Assembly: GCA_020540725.1 (NCBI GenBank)
Contig: JAJBSL010000014.1
Coordinates: forward strand, 1 to 64,000
Reading direction: 5' to 3'
Source of the DNA: Lachnospiraceae bacterium EP-SM-12S-S03
GTDB taxonomy: Bacteria > Bacillota > Clostridia > Lachnospirales > Lachnospiraceae
DNA: 64,000 nt
Under the pieces are notes generated by a model. It ran no database searches, was not told where the DNA came from, and saw only the letters and a list, made by a program, of their open reading frames with translations. Numbering within the stretch: position 1 is the first letter of the stretch; each line of letters opens with the position of its first letter. The translations under genes and the position numbers were made by a program. Below, piece by piece: positions 46,287 through 54,558 of the stretch.

Positions 46287-47162
46287 CTACTCCACATCTG
46301 TATCAAAATAATAACTTTCAAATACCTCTTTTGCTTCATCTGAAATAATAAACTTTCTAAAATCTTCTGCCGCTTCTGTCTGTGCTTCGTCTGCTTCCTT
46401 ATTCACCACACGGCATACCGGGTAAATCACATTGCCTGTCAGGTCATAACTTACTTTTTCCAAAATTTTCACCTGATCTTCATATCCGTAAGTATCGGAA
46501 TAATAGGTAGTCCCAACTTCGCAGGCACCTTGCGTTACCGCCATCAATACTTTGCTCACATTGTCCTGCTCACTGATTTCCACACCTCCAAGCGCTTCCG
46601 ATATCTGTTCTGTTGTTATCTTGGAATTATCCGTTGTCTTCTCTAGAATCCCCAGATTTACAAGCGCTTCTCTCGTATATTTCCCAACCGGAACACTTCC
46701 ACCTGCAAGCGCGATACTCTTGGCATCTTTCAGATTCGAAAGACCTGTTACTTTCGTGCCACTATCCTTCAATGTAAGCACTACCACCTGATTATTCACC
46801 ACATTTGCTCTCGTTCCAGCCACAACAAGTCCGTCTGCCTCCAGCATATCCATCTGCTTCTGTGCTGCAGAGAAAAACAGGTCACATTCATATCCTTCCT
46901 GGATCTGTGTCAAAAGTGTCCCGGAACTATCTGCATTAAAAGTAATTTTCACATTCGGATGCTCTTTCTCATACTTTTGTGCCAGGTCTTCCATCACAGT
47001 ATTTAAACTTGCCGCAATAAATACCTGTATTTCCGTTTCTTGTTTTGCTTCTTTTTCATTTGCAGACTTTTTCTCGTTCTCTTTTTCTGTATTACCGCAA
47101 GCTGCCAGTCCCAACATCATCCCTGCTGCTAGTAAAACTGCTGTTATCCTCTTAAATTTCAC
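46287..47162 (-). CDS. modA: Molybdate-binding lipoprotein
   Basis: A 291-aa substrate-binding protein. Lipobox LAACG with a Lys/Glu-rich linker, then the ModA fold (IQVFIAASLNTVMEDLA, ITFNADSSGTLLTQI, VPVGKYTREAL). The Ser in AASL and SSG bind the oxyanion in the family. GTG start overlapping the stop of the MOSC gene; GGAGGA lies 9 nt upstream. Confidence 0.94.
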   Translation of the reverse strand: MKFKRITAVLLAAGMMLGLAACGNTEKENEKKSANEKEAKQETEIQVFIAASLNTVMEDLAQKYEKEHPNVKITFNADSSGTLLTQIQEGYECDLFFSAAQKQMDMLEADGLVVAGTRANVVNNQVVVLTLKDSGTKVTGLSNLKDAKSIALAGGSVPVGKYTREALVNLGILEKTTDNSKITTEQISEALGGVEISEQDNVSKVLMAVTQGACEVGTTYYSDTYGYEDQVKILEKVSYDLTGNVIYPVCRVVNKEADEAQTEAAEDFRKFIISDEAKEVFESYYFDTDVE

Positions 47163-47613
47163 TATGTATTCCTCCTATAATTTCTACTAAAATTACCGAA
47201 TCACCGGTCCGGATATGTCCTCCGCGTACCACTTCCGCAAATACACCTTCCCGTGGCATGATACAATCTCCCATCTTTTGAAAAATCTGACAGTGATTGT
47301 GGCATTCTTTCCCAATCTGCGTCATCCGAAGTATTGCCTCATCCCCCACATGAAAAATCGAACCTACCGGAAGATTTTTGAAGTCATACCCTTCCACGAT
47401 CAGATTTTCTCCAAAGGCACCATTTCCCACATCTGCACCTTTGTTCCTGAATTCTTCGATTTTTTCATAAGAAAGAAGACTTACCTGTCTATGCCATTTC
47501 CCTGCATGGGCATCTCCTTCGATTCCCCAATCCGCAACTAAGTCTGCCTCCCCAACCTCGGTTTTCTGAATCCCCCGAATATCGCTGATGCAGATTCCTT
47601 TAATCACTCCCAT
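47152..47613 (-). CDS. MOSC domain protein
   Basis: 153 aa, a single MOSC (molybdenum cofactor sulfurase C-terminal) domain. VADWGIEGDAHAG, FGENLIVEG and the Cys-containing QIGKECHNHCQIFQKMGDC are visible; the conserved Cys is believed to carry sulfur for the cofactor. Stand-alone MOSC proteins of this type accompany molybdenum hydroxylases and their maturation. Translationally linked to modA downstream and moaA upstream. Confidence 0.9.
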   Translation of the reverse strand: MGVIKGICISDIRGIQKTEVGEADLVADWGIEGDAHAGKWHRQVSLLSYEKIEEFRNKGADVGNGAFGENLIVEGYDFKNLPVGSIFHVGDEAILRMTQIGKECHNHCQIFQKMGDCIMPREGVFAEVVRGGHIRTGDSVILVEIIGGIHSEI

Positions 47614-47614
47614 G

Positions 47615-48583
47615 TTATCCTCCTATCTGTGCCATCTTCTTTCTCTCCGTTATTCCTTGTTCTTCTTCAAAACAATGTGCTTTCGGTTTCCTCAAAATGG
47701 CTTGTTCTAATATTTTTCTAACCGTTGTTCTTTCTCCATTTGCGCGAAGCGCCTCTTTAACAGACAAGCACTCACTATAGCAAAGACACGGCTTTATTTC
47801 TCCGGCTGCTGTCATTCGGATTCGATTGCAATTTCCGCAAAATTTCCCATGAATTGCACTGATAAATCCCACACTTCCACAAAATCCCGGAATTTTATAA
47901 TAGACAGCCGGACCATTCCCATGTCGGTTCAGATCCGGTTCTAAAGTCCCATATAACCGTTCTAAGTTCCCTCGGATCTCTTCATTGGAAATCGAGGCAA
48001 TTCCACTTCCGTTGCCAATCGGCATCATCTCTATGAAACGAACTGCAATTGCTTTTTCTTTTGCAATCTCCACCATATCTTTCCATGCCGCAGCATTAAG
48101 ACCGGGTTTTAGTACCGTATTAATCTTTGTCGGGATTCCCAGATCATAGGCTTTTTCCAATCCTGTAAGCACATCCTCCATCCGGTCAAATCCGGTAATT
48201 TTACGAAAACATTCCCGGTCCAGTGTATCAAGGCTTACATTGATTCCATCAACCTCTGCTCTCTTTAATTCTTCCACATATTTCGAAAACTCCACCCCGT
48301 TCGTTGTAAGCGTCACCTTTGCAATTTTGGGCACCGATTTGATCATTTTCACAAGATCTGCGCATCCCTTTCTTACAAGCGGTTCTCCTCCTGTCAATTT
48401 TATGTTCCGAATCCCTAACTTTGCCGCTTCTTCACAGACAGTCTGTATCTCTTCAAATGTCAAAATCTCTTCCATCGGTATCCAATCAATCCCTTCCGGC
48501 ATACAATAGGTACATCGCAGATTACATCGGTCCGTAATAGAGATTCTCATATAGTCAATTTCCCGTTCGTATGAATCTTTCAA
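47615..48583 (-). CDS. moaA: GTP 3',8-cyclase MoaA
   Basis: A 322-aa radical SAM enzyme making the first molybdopterin intermediate from GTP. N-terminal cluster CNLRCTYC, GGEPLVRKG, and the C-terminal cluster FCGNCNRIRMTAAGEIKPCL with a third Cys. The frame is open to 48700, overlapping moaC by over 100 bp; I choose TTG at 48583, which gives the family length and has AGAGG 8 nt upstream just after the moaC stop. The radical-SAM start segment DYMRISITDR follows. Confidence 0.92.
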   Translation of the reverse strand: MKDSYEREIDYMRISITDRCNLRCTYCMPEGIDWIPMEEILTFEEIQTVCEEAAKLGIRNIKLTGGEPLVRKGCADLVKMIKSVPKIAKVTLTTNGVEFSKYVEELKRAEVDGINVSLDTLDRECFRKITGFDRMEDVLTGLEKAYDLGIPTKINTVLKPGLNAAAWKDMVEIAKEKAIAVRFIEMMPIGNGSGIASISNEEIRGNLERLYGTLEPDLNRHGNGPAVYYKIPGFCGSVGFISAIHGKFCGNCNRIRMTAAGEIKPCLCYSECLSVKEALRANGERTTVRKILEQAILRKPKAHCFEEEQGITERKKMAQIGG

Positions 48584-48596
48584 CTCCAATTCCTCT

Positions 48597-49079
48597 CTAA
48601 TCTTCTTCTCTTTCAAATGTTCCGGATTTCCCGCCTGTTTTTCTGCAAAGTCTGATTCCCGTGATTTCCATGGATTTATCCACCGCCTTGCACATATCAT
48701 AAATGGTCAAAAGCGCCACATTCACTCCGGTCAGCGCTTCCATCTCGACTCCGGTTTTCCCCAATGTCTTTGCAACACAGGAAACTTCAATGGCATACTC
48801 TTCTTCCAGATACCCAAAGTCAATCTCCACTTTGGTGAGATTTAAAATATGGCAAAGAGGAATCAAATCCGAAGTTTTCTTTGCCCCCATAATTCCCGCG
48901 ATTCTCGCCACCGAAAGCACATCTCCTTTTTTCATGCCTCCGTTTTGTACCAAAACAAAGCATTCTTTGCTCATACGGATTTTCCCTTTCGCAAGCGCTT
49001 CCCTCGTGGTATTCTCTTTTTCGCTTATATCTACCATGACCGCATCGCCATTTGTATTAAAATGTGTAAAATCACTCAT
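48597..49079 (-). CDS. moaC: Cyclic pyranopterin monophosphate synthase MoaC
   Basis: 160 aa, full length. The active-site segments KKTSDLIPLCHIL and GVEMEALTGVNVALLTIYDM are intact. It converts the MoaA product into cPMP. It starts 3 nt after the molybdopterin-binding gene. MoaD/E genes for the next step are not in the window. Confidence 0.96.
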   Translation of the reverse strand: MSDFTHFNTNGDAVMVDISEKENTTREALAKGKIRMSKECFVLVQNGGMKKGDVLSVARIAGIMGAKKTSDLIPLCHILNLTKVEIDFGYLEEEYAIEVSCVAKTLGKTGVEMEALTGVNVALLTIYDMCKAVDKSMEITGIRLCRKTGGKSGTFEREED

Positions 49080-49082
49080 GTC

Positions 49083-50108
49083 CTATACTCCTTTTCCAAA
49101 TCCGCAATTCGGGAATGTACACACCGGACAATTCAGACAAAGTCCACCTTCTCCCAATCTTTCAAATGCTTCCTTCGATAACTTTTCTCCTGCCAGGATC
49201 CTTGGAAGAACAAGATCAAAGATTGTTCGCTTTGCATACATAACACATCCCGGAAGCCCTAAAAGCGGAATCTCTCCATCTACATAGGCAAGCATAAACA
49301 TCGCCCCCGGGAGTACGGGCGCACCATATGTTACCACTTCTGCCCCCGTGTTCTTAATCGCAAGCGGCGTCCGGTCATCCGGATCTACACTCATCCCACC
49401 GGTACAGATGATCATATCCATTCCCGCATCCAGCATATTTTGTATAATTGCCGTAATCTGTTCATGTCGGTCATCGGATAATTCGTGCATGTGGATTGCC
49501 ACACCACATTCTGCAAGTTTCTCCCGGATCACCGGTGTAAATGCATCCGGAATCCGTCCTTTATATACTTCACTTCCCGTTGTCACAAGTCCCACTTTCT
49601 TTTTCTTATAAGGCAGAATATGGAAAATGGAATCTCCCTTGGCTGTCTCTTTCGCCTTTTCCATCTTCTCTTTCTCAATCACAAGGGGAATAACCCTTGT
49701 TCCCGCAATCTTGTCTCCCTTTTTCACCGGAAAATCCCCATGTCTTGAAGCAATCATCATCTCCCCAAGACTATTGATTCTGCGAAGTTTCTCCCGGTCT
49801 ATCTTTAAAACTCCGTCACAATCTGCAATCAGCTCGATTTTTCCTTCTTTTACATCAGATCCATGCATCCCGTTCCCTTTACAGATCCGGTACAATATTT
49901 CGGCCGCATCGTTCTCATGCAGCATAGTTTCATTATTTTCCCACACATAAATGTGTTCTTTTCCCACACTCAAAAGTACCGGAATATCTTCTTCCCGGAT
50001 CACATGTCCTTTTCGGAACACAGCATCTTTCACAACTCCCGGTATGATCTGGGTAATATCGTGACAGAGAATCTGTCCCACTGCATCTTCTGTCTTATAA
50101 AGTTTCAT
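49083..50108 (-). CDS. MoeA/MoCF-type molybdopterin-binding protein with Cys-rich tail
   Basis: 341 aa. The molybdopterin-binding fold has VGLVTTGSEVYKGRI, MIICTGGMSVDPDDRTP and LPGAMFMLAY...LLGLPGCVMY. The N-terminal domain lacks the full MoeA layout. It ends with CLNCPVCTFPNCGFGKGV, four Cys in a compact cluster not found in classical MoeA. A cofactor-insertion role for a molybdenum hydroxylase is likely. First gene of the seven-gene operon. ATG at 50108 has GGAGG 8 nt upstream; the frame's ATG at 50123 forms part of that SD. Confidence 0.88.
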   Translation of the reverse strand: MKLYKTEDAVGQILCHDITQIIPGVVKDAVFRKGHVIREEDIPVLLSVGKEHIYVWENNETMLHENDAAEILYRICKGNGMHGSDVKEGKIELIADCDGVLKIDREKLRRINSLGEMMIASRHGDFPVKKGDKIAGTRVIPLVIEKEKMEKAKETAKGDSIFHILPYKKKKVGLVTTGSEVYKGRIPDAFTPVIREKLAECGVAIHMHELSDDRHEQITAIIQNMLDAGMDMIICTGGMSVDPDDRTPLAIKNTGAEVVTYGAPVLPGAMFMLAYVDGEIPLLGLPGCVMYAKRTIFDLVLPRILAGEKLSKEAFERLGEGGLCLNCPVCTFPNCGFGKGV

Positions 50109-50180
50109 TCCACTTACCTCCATGCTGAATTTATTATATAATATAAATAAATATTTTTCAATTTTATTGTATATTTTTAC

Positions 50181-50221
50181 ATTATAATGGCTGATACCGT
50201 TATATTTTCATTTACATATCG
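50181..50221. promoter_or_regulatory. Divergent promoter region with ModE-like palindrome
   Basis: CGTTATAT (50198-50205) and ACATATCG (50214-50221), 8 bp apart, form an inverted repeat that fits the ModE half-site CG-N-TATATA. It overlaps the -35 of the plus-strand gene (50211-50216) and sits where the -35 of the minus-strand operon should be (-10 TATAAT at 50181-50186). Both operons could thus be controlled by one ModE-type site. Confidence 0.65.
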
Positions 50222-50239
50222 TCATTTCCACTGTATACT
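50211..50239 (+). promoter_or_regulatory. Promoter of nucleotidyltransferase-ModE gene
   Basis: TTTACA (50211-50216) and TATACT (50234-50239), 17-bp spacing. The ModE-like palindrome covers the -35 hexamer. Confidence 0.7.
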
Positions 50240-50271
50240 CTTAACTATAAAAATAAAGGAAATCATTTATC

Positions 50272-51189
50272 ATGAAAACAGGTGCTATCATACTTGCCGC
50301 TTCCAAAAGCAAGAATACCGTCTTCTCTCCACTCGTAGAATTAGACGGTATCACTGTAATCAAGCGAATTATCATCACATTAAAAAGATCCGGCATTTCT
50401 CCCATCACCGTAATTACAGGAGAACAAGGCAATGCCGTGGAAAAGGAAATTTCCAAACTTCAGGTTATATCTCTGCGCAGTCAAAATTACCGGGAAACTT
50501 ATATGTTTGACCATGTCTGCACAGGTCTTCGTTACATGGAAGATCTTTGTGACCGGATATTTATACTTCCCGCCAAATTTCCATCGCTTCTTTCCGATAC
50601 AATGGAGAAAATGATGTCAGAATGTAGTCTTTGTGTGCGCCCTTCCTTTCAGGGGTGCAGTGGTCACCCTATTCTTCTTGACAGGAGAATTTTCTCCGAT
50701 ATTCTGTCCTACTCCGGCGACAAAGGACTCCGCGGCGCTCTTTTACAGCCCAAAATTAGATCTCACACTACATTTGTTCCAGTAGCTGACTCAGGTATCA
50801 TCCTGACCGCTGAAGATGTAAAGAAAAATATATATCCTTCTGATGCAGAAGAATCTTTCCCGATCTATCCCTCATGCGAACTGGTTCTGAATCGCGAGGA
50901 GGTATTTTTCAATCAGGAAACCGCCCGTTTTCTTACATTGATCGCACATACCGGTTCCATGCAGTCTGCCTGTCGGCAGATGCAGATATCTTACAGCAAA
51001 GGATTAAAGATGATTAAGCATTTAGAAACACATTTATCCTTCCCCATATTGTCCACCCATTCCGGTGGTGCATCGGGAGGTTCTTCTTCCTTAACACCAA
51101 AGGCAACCGCCTTTCTCAAAAAATATACAGAAGTACAAGAAAGGCTTGCAAAGTACACAATAAAGCTATATAAAGAATACTTTTCTTAA
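50272..51189 (+). CDS. MobA/MocA-like nucleotidyltransferase fused to ModE-type HTH
   Basis: 305 aa. Residues 1 to about 205 have the NTP-transferase Rossmann layout (TGAIILAASKSKNTVFSPL, PITVITGEQG, FILPAKFPSLL, GCSGHPILLDRRIF). Residues about 225-305 form a ModE-type winged HTH (MQSACRQMQISYSKGLKMIKHLE...). The canonical GxSxRMGxxK nucleotide loop is degenerate, so catalysis is uncertain; the domain may serve as a cofactor sensor instead. It lies divergent from the molybdenum operon with a ModE-like palindrome in between. Confidence 0.82.
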   Translation: MKTGAIILAASKSKNTVFSPLVELDGITVIKRIIITLKRSGISPITVITGEQGNAVEKEISKLQVISLRSQNYRETYMFDHVCTGLRYMEDLCDRIFILPAKFPSLLSDTMEKMMSECSLCVRPSFQGCSGHPILLDRRIFSDILSYSGDKGLRGALLQPKIRSHTTFVPVADSGIILTAEDVKKNIYPSDAEESFPIYPSCELVLNREEVFFNQETARFLTLIAHTGSMQSACRQMQISYSKGLKMIKHLETHLSFPILSTHSGGASGGSSSLTPKATAFLKKYTEVQERLAKYTIKLYKEYFS

Positions 51190-51200
51190 GGGAGGTTTAT

Positions 51201-52028
51201 ATGAAAAACGACAAAGAATTATTCAAAACAGCCATGCATCTCATGGAAGAGAAAACCAATTTCGTGTTTGCAGCCATTACGGAGAGTTCCGGCTCTGCAC
51301 CAAGAAAAGCCGGAGCCAATATGATCATACTCCCGGATGGAACAACTTATGGTACTGTAGGCGGCGGAAATATAGAATATACAGCTTCCAAAGATGCTCT
51401 CCAGGCGATTGAAAACCAGCAATCTTTTACAAAGGACTATGATTTAAGCAACCGTAAAGCTGCCGAGCTAGGCATGATATGCGGCGGTCGTGTCACAATC
51501 CTTTTCCGATATATTTCTTATGAAGATCGGTCTTTTTATGATTATTGTCTGGAAGAAACAAACAGACAAGGAACTACGGTCTACATTTTTGGCGGAGGCC
51601 ATGTGGCACAGGAGCTCGTACCCGTACTGAACCATCTGAATTTCACCTGCATTGTTTTTGACGATCGGCCGGAATTTGCCAATCCGGATATATTCCCGGA
51701 AGCAGAAAAATGTATCGTTGGCAGTTTTGAATGTCTAAATGACTATATAGAAATCGGGCCGCAAGATTTTGTCTGCATTATGACCCGTGGACACCAATTC
51801 GACTATCTTGTGGAAAAACAGATATTAAAGACACCCGCAAGTTACATCGGCGTGATGGGAAGCCGGAGTAAAACAAAGATCATCCGTGAAAAATTACTGG
51901 CCGACGGTTTTCGCGAAGAAGAAGTCGGCCGTTTAAAATCGCCAATCGGGTTAGATATCAAGGCGGAAACTCCCGCTGAAATCGCCATCAGTATTGCCGG
52001 AGAGCTGATTCAAAAATCTTATCTATAA
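51201..52028 (+). CDS. xdhC: XdhC/CoxI family protein
   Basis: A 275-aa chaperone-like protein. N-terminal XdhC region (GSAPRKAGANMIILPDG, GTVGGGNIE, GMICGGRV) and a C-terminal Rossmann domain (VYIFGGGHVAQEL, FVCIMTRGHQFDY, YIGVMGSRSK). In known cases it binds the molybdenum cofactor and helps its sulfuration and insertion into xanthine dehydrogenase-type enzymes. It is 11 nt after the fusion gene and cotranscribed. AAGGGAGG precedes ATG. The client enzyme is not in the window. Confidence 0.93.
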   Translation: MKNDKELFKTAMHLMEEKTNFVFAAITESSGSAPRKAGANMIILPDGTTYGTVGGGNIEYTASKDALQAIENQQSFTKDYDLSNRKAAELGMICGGRVTILFRYISYEDRSFYDYCLEETNRQGTTVYIFGGGHVAQELVPVLNHLNFTCIVFDDRPEFANPDIFPEAEKCIVGSFECLNDYIEIGPQDFVCIMTRGHQFDYLVEKQILKTPASYIGVMGSRSKTKIIREKLLADGFREEEVGRLKSPIGLDIKAETPAEIAISIAGELIQKSYL

Positions 52029-52033
52029 AAAAG

Positions 52034-52051
52034 ATTGCACAACTGTGCAAT
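52034..52051 (+). terminator. Putative xdhC terminator hairpin
   Basis: ATTGCACA / TGTGCAAT around a 2-nt loop, right after the xdhC stop. It has a preceding A run but only a short TTTG after it, so it is a weak terminator on the plus strand. Confidence 0.45.
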
Positions 52052-52118
52052 TTGCGCGCGCGAGCGGTTACGAAGTAATAAACTCCTCGCCGCGAGCTGC
52101 GCATCCCCACACGAAGTG

Positions 52119-52188
52119 TTTTGTTATGATATAGAATTCCGAAGGAATTTCCTATATCATAACAAAAAGGAGATCGCTGTTATGATAT
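52119..52188. repeat. Long hairpin repeat near Rpn gene
   Basis: TTTTGTTATGATATAG-AATTCC pairs with its complement at 52144-52167, giving a 22-bp stem with a 2-nt bulge and 3-nt loop. GTTATGATAT recurs at 52179-52188. The preceding 52052-52100 is locally GC-rich, unlike the neighbourhood. The whole stretch looks like an interspersed intergenic repeat. Confidence 0.6.
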
Positions 52189-52216
52189 TTGTTCACTCAG
52201 CTTTCTCCTTTTTCCA

Positions 52217-53137
52217 CTACTTCCAGTATTCTTCTATATATTTTTCTGCTTCTCCCTGCTCCAATTCAAACGCCTTTTTAATGCGTTCTAATGTTTCTTC
52301 TCTTGGAGCACGAAATTCCATACAGGTTTTGATGACACCTTTTATCTCTCCAATTCTTTTTCCATCTTCCATTCCAATCTTCTTTCCTGCCTCATGCCCT
52401 TCGTTCCATGATTCTTCTTTTAAATATTCTCGATACTCATTTTCATCCCATTCTTCTAAAATCATTTCCACGACCTCGTTTCTATTTTTCCGAAGTATAT
52501 CAGACAGAATCTCATTCCGTATACAATCATCTACCGCCCGTTCTACTGCCTCTTCCCTTTCCATATCTTTCGCCATATAATTTCGAACCGTTGCGATAAA
52601 CTGCGCATATTCCTTCAGGATCCTGCACCGCTCCATTAATTCTGTATTCTTTCCAAGATTGATATTCAAAACCAATGCGGTACATTCCAATGCCGGAGTT
52701 TTCCCTTTTCCATTTCCGCCAAAAATATCGCTCAATTTTAATTCCTGTCTCTCCGGCATTTCCTTTGTTCCATTATAAAATACGATATACTGTGGAAATG
52801 GAATATAAACCGCTGATTCTGTATACAGTTTCTGCTTGATTGGTTCAACATACTCCCGATAGACCGCTGCAAAATAAAACAAGCCTCGCAATGGAAGGTT
52901 TGGACTAAAAGTACTTTGATGCTCATAGAGATTCATGATATCCCCAATAATGAATGAAAGATCATTTTTCATCCCCATATATACCACATCATCCATCGTC
53001 GTAATTTCCAACTCCTCCGGATCCGTATAGTTACTTCCATTTACCGCATTATATAGTTCCAGCAGTTCTTTTTTCTCCTTGAAAATAAGACGGAATAGTC
53101 TATCTTTATACTTCGTATTCAATTTATAAAATGTCAT
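52217..53137 (-). CDS. Rpn-family recombination-promoting nuclease (PD-(D/E)XK)
   Basis: 306 aa. Candidate nuclease centre: Asp59 (KNDLSF) and Glu72-x-Gln74 (MNLYEHQS), as in RpnA/Transposase_31 proteins. A long helical, charged C-terminus contains GHEAGKKIGMEDGKRIGE-like repeats typical of this family. These proteins cut DNA and raise RecA-independent recombination in E. coli; many copies exist in Firmicutes. ATG at 53137 has GGAGG 7 nt upstream. It lies next to a long hairpin repeat and a CRP-like palindrome, in the gap between rplL and the molybdenum genes. Confidence 0.85.
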   Translation of the reverse strand: MTFYKLNTKYKDRLFRLIFKEKKELLELYNAVNGSNYTDPEELEITTMDDVVYMGMKNDLSFIIGDIMNLYEHQSTFSPNLPLRGLFYFAAVYREYVEPIKQKLYTESAVYIPFPQYIVFYNGTKEMPERQELKLSDIFGGNGKGKTPALECTALVLNINLGKNTELMERCRILKEYAQFIATVRNYMAKDMEREEAVERAVDDCIRNEILSDILRKNRNEVVEMILEEWDENEYREYLKEESWNEGHEAGKKIGMEDGKRIGEIKGVIKTCMEFRAPREETLERIKKAFELEQGEAEKYIEEYWK

Positions 53138-53249
53138 ATAGTTTCCTCCTTCATTGTAACAAAATATAAGTTTACAGACAACCAAAAGAACAAACTATCC
53201 CCATAGTCATCACCAACTTTCAAATTAAATTCCAAATCTGATTTTAAAT

Positions 53250-53263
53250 GTGACGATCGTCAC
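53250..53263. promoter_or_regulatory. CRP/FNR-like palindrome upstream of Rpn gene
   Basis: A perfect 14-bp palindrome GTGACGATCGTCAC, preceded by T, fits TGTGA-N6-TCAC. It lies about 110 bp upstream of the Rpn start. Confidence 0.45.
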
Positions 53264-53345
53264 GGATTTTACATAGAAATAATATTTTTAGAAATTCAAT
53301 CTCAATTTGTAAAGCACATTATAGCACAAGCAGATATCCTATGCA

Positions 53346-53395
53346 ACAAAAAGCGTTGCAAAACAGCTAAATTCAGCCATCTTACAACGCTCTTT
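53346..53395 (-). terminator. rplL terminator
   Basis: AGCGTTG (53352-53358) pairs with CAACGCT (53385-53391), with an inner GGCT/AGC pairing. On the minus strand it is followed by TTTTTGTTG. Confidence 0.8.
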
Positions 53396-53426
53396 ACACA
53401 CTATAAAGTCCAGTTCTTAAAACAGA

Positions 53427-53804
53427 TTATTTTAAGTTAACTTCTGCACCTTCAGCTTCTAATTTAGCTTTGATTTCTTCAGCTTCTGCTTTAGAAACAG
53501 CTTCTTTCACTACCTTAGGAGCTCCGTCTACAACTTCTTTTGCTTCTTTTAATCCAAGTCCTGTGATTTCACGAACAACTTTGATTACTTTAACTTTAGA
53601 AGCACCTGCAGAAACTAATTCTACGTCGAACTCATCTTTCTCTTCTGCTGCTGCAGCTCCGTCTCCAGCTGCTGCTGCAACTACTACACCTGCTGCTGCA
53701 GATACACCAAATTCTTCTTCACATGCTTTTACTAATTCGTTTAACTCTAATACAGATAATTCTTTGATAGCTTCAATAAATTCAGCTGTTGTTAATTTTG
53801 CCAT
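53427..53804 (-). CDS. rplL: 50S ribosomal protein L7/L12
   Basis: 125 aa. The N-terminal dimerisation helix region ([23 protein letters not shown]), Ala/Gly hinge ([13 protein letters not shown]) and C-terminal factor-binding domain ([19 protein letters not shown]) are complete. GGAGG lies 8 nt before ATG at 53804. Cotranscribed with rplJ. Confidence 0.98.
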   Translation of the reverse strand: MAKLTTAEFIEAIKELSVLELNELVKACEEEFGVSAAAGVVVAAAAGDGAAAAEEKDEFDVELVSAGASKVKVIKVVREITGLGLKEAKEVVDGAPKVVKEAVSKAEAEEIKAKLEAEGAEVNLK

Positions 53805-53843
53805 TATGATTTCCTCCATTTAATAATTTCTTTTTCTTATAAA

Positions 53844-54362
53844 TTACTCTGCTGCAGGAGCTTCTTCCACTGCTCCCTCGCCGCTCTGCTCTGCGATCTG
53901 GTTAAGAACACGAGCAAGATTTGTAATAGGTGACTGGATACTTCCAAGTAATTTGGAAAGTAATTCTTCTCTTGAAGGTACTTTAGATAACTCAACGATT
54001 CCGTTTGCATCATATACATTTCCTTCAACTACACCTGCTTTTACTTCAAGAGCCTTTGCTTCTTTTGCAAATTTGCAAATAATTCTTGCCGGAGCTGTTG
54101 CGTCATCTTTAGAAATAGCGATAGCGCTTGGTCCTTCTAAATACTCATCAAGACCTGCAAACTCAGTTCCTTCAAAAGCTCTTCTCATCATTGTGTTTTT
54201 ACAAACTTTGTAGATAACGCCTGCTTCTCTTAATTCTTTACGCATTGCTGTATCCTGAGCTACTGTTAATCCACGGTAGTCAACTAATACAACTGCCTGA
54301 GCGTCTTTCACGTCCTCTGCAATAGCCTGTACTACTGGTTGTTTTAATTCAACTTTTGCCAC
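53844..54362 (-). CDS. rplJ: 50S ribosomal protein L10
   Basis: 172 aa. L10 anchors L7/L12 dimers to the ribosome. N-terminal rRNA-binding domain (VELKQPVVQAIAEDVKDAQA, DYRGLTVAQDTAMRKELREAG) and the C-terminal helix for L12 binding, with an Ala/Glu-rich end. GTG start at 54362 has AAGGAGG 10 nt upstream. Regulated through the upstream L10 leader. Confidence 0.97.
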   Translation of the reverse strand: MAKVELKQPVVQAIAEDVKDAQAVVLVDYRGLTVAQDTAMRKELREAGVIYKVCKNTMMRRAFEGTEFAGLDEYLEGPSAIAISKDDATAPARIICKFAKEAKALEVKAGVVEGNVYDANGIVELSKVPSREELLSKLLGSIQSPITNLARVLNQIAEQSGEGAVEEAPAAE

Positions 54363-54399
54363 GAATGGTGCACCTCCTTATAGATTTTATATTGGCACC

Positions 54400-54525
54400 G
54401 CCGATAAAAAAACCTCTGTGTCAAAGACATAGAGGTTCTAAAATTCATCATAAGAATTCATATCTCCTCGGTAGGCGTCTATAACTTATGCCTTACGGCA
54501 CCTACTGTCTTCGGCAGTTACTATA
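54400..54525 (-). promoter_or_regulatory. L10 leader RNA
   Basis: The minus-strand leader contains the GTAGGTGCCGTAAGGC...GCCTACCGAGGAG pattern, a conserved L10(L12)4 binding structure with a kink-turn. It is followed by the attenuator hairpin at 54411-54437. Confidence 0.9.
54411..54437 (-). terminator. rplJ attenuator terminator
   Basis: AACCTCTATGTC / GACACAGAGGTT with a 3-nt loop, followed by TTTTTATC on the minus strand, lies between leader and rplJ. Confidence 0.85.
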
Positions 54526-54527
54526 TG

Positions 54528-54556
54528 ATAATAGCATAATTCTATATGACTGTCAA
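54528..54556 (-). promoter_or_regulatory. rplJL promoter
   Basis: TTGACA (54551-54556) and TATTAT (54528-54533), 17-bp spacer, immediately after the ThrE-like gene. Confidence 0.8.
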
Positions 54557-54558
54557 GT

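Noticed and set aside
52052..52100. Possible tRNA-like or attachment site in the GC-rich patch
   Set aside because: No cloverleaf can be drawn and no integrase gene is present.
52035..52580. Plus-strand frame through the hairpin repeat into the Rpn gene
   Set aside because: It reads through repeat sequence and the antisense of a recognisable Rpn nuclease; no plausible domain.
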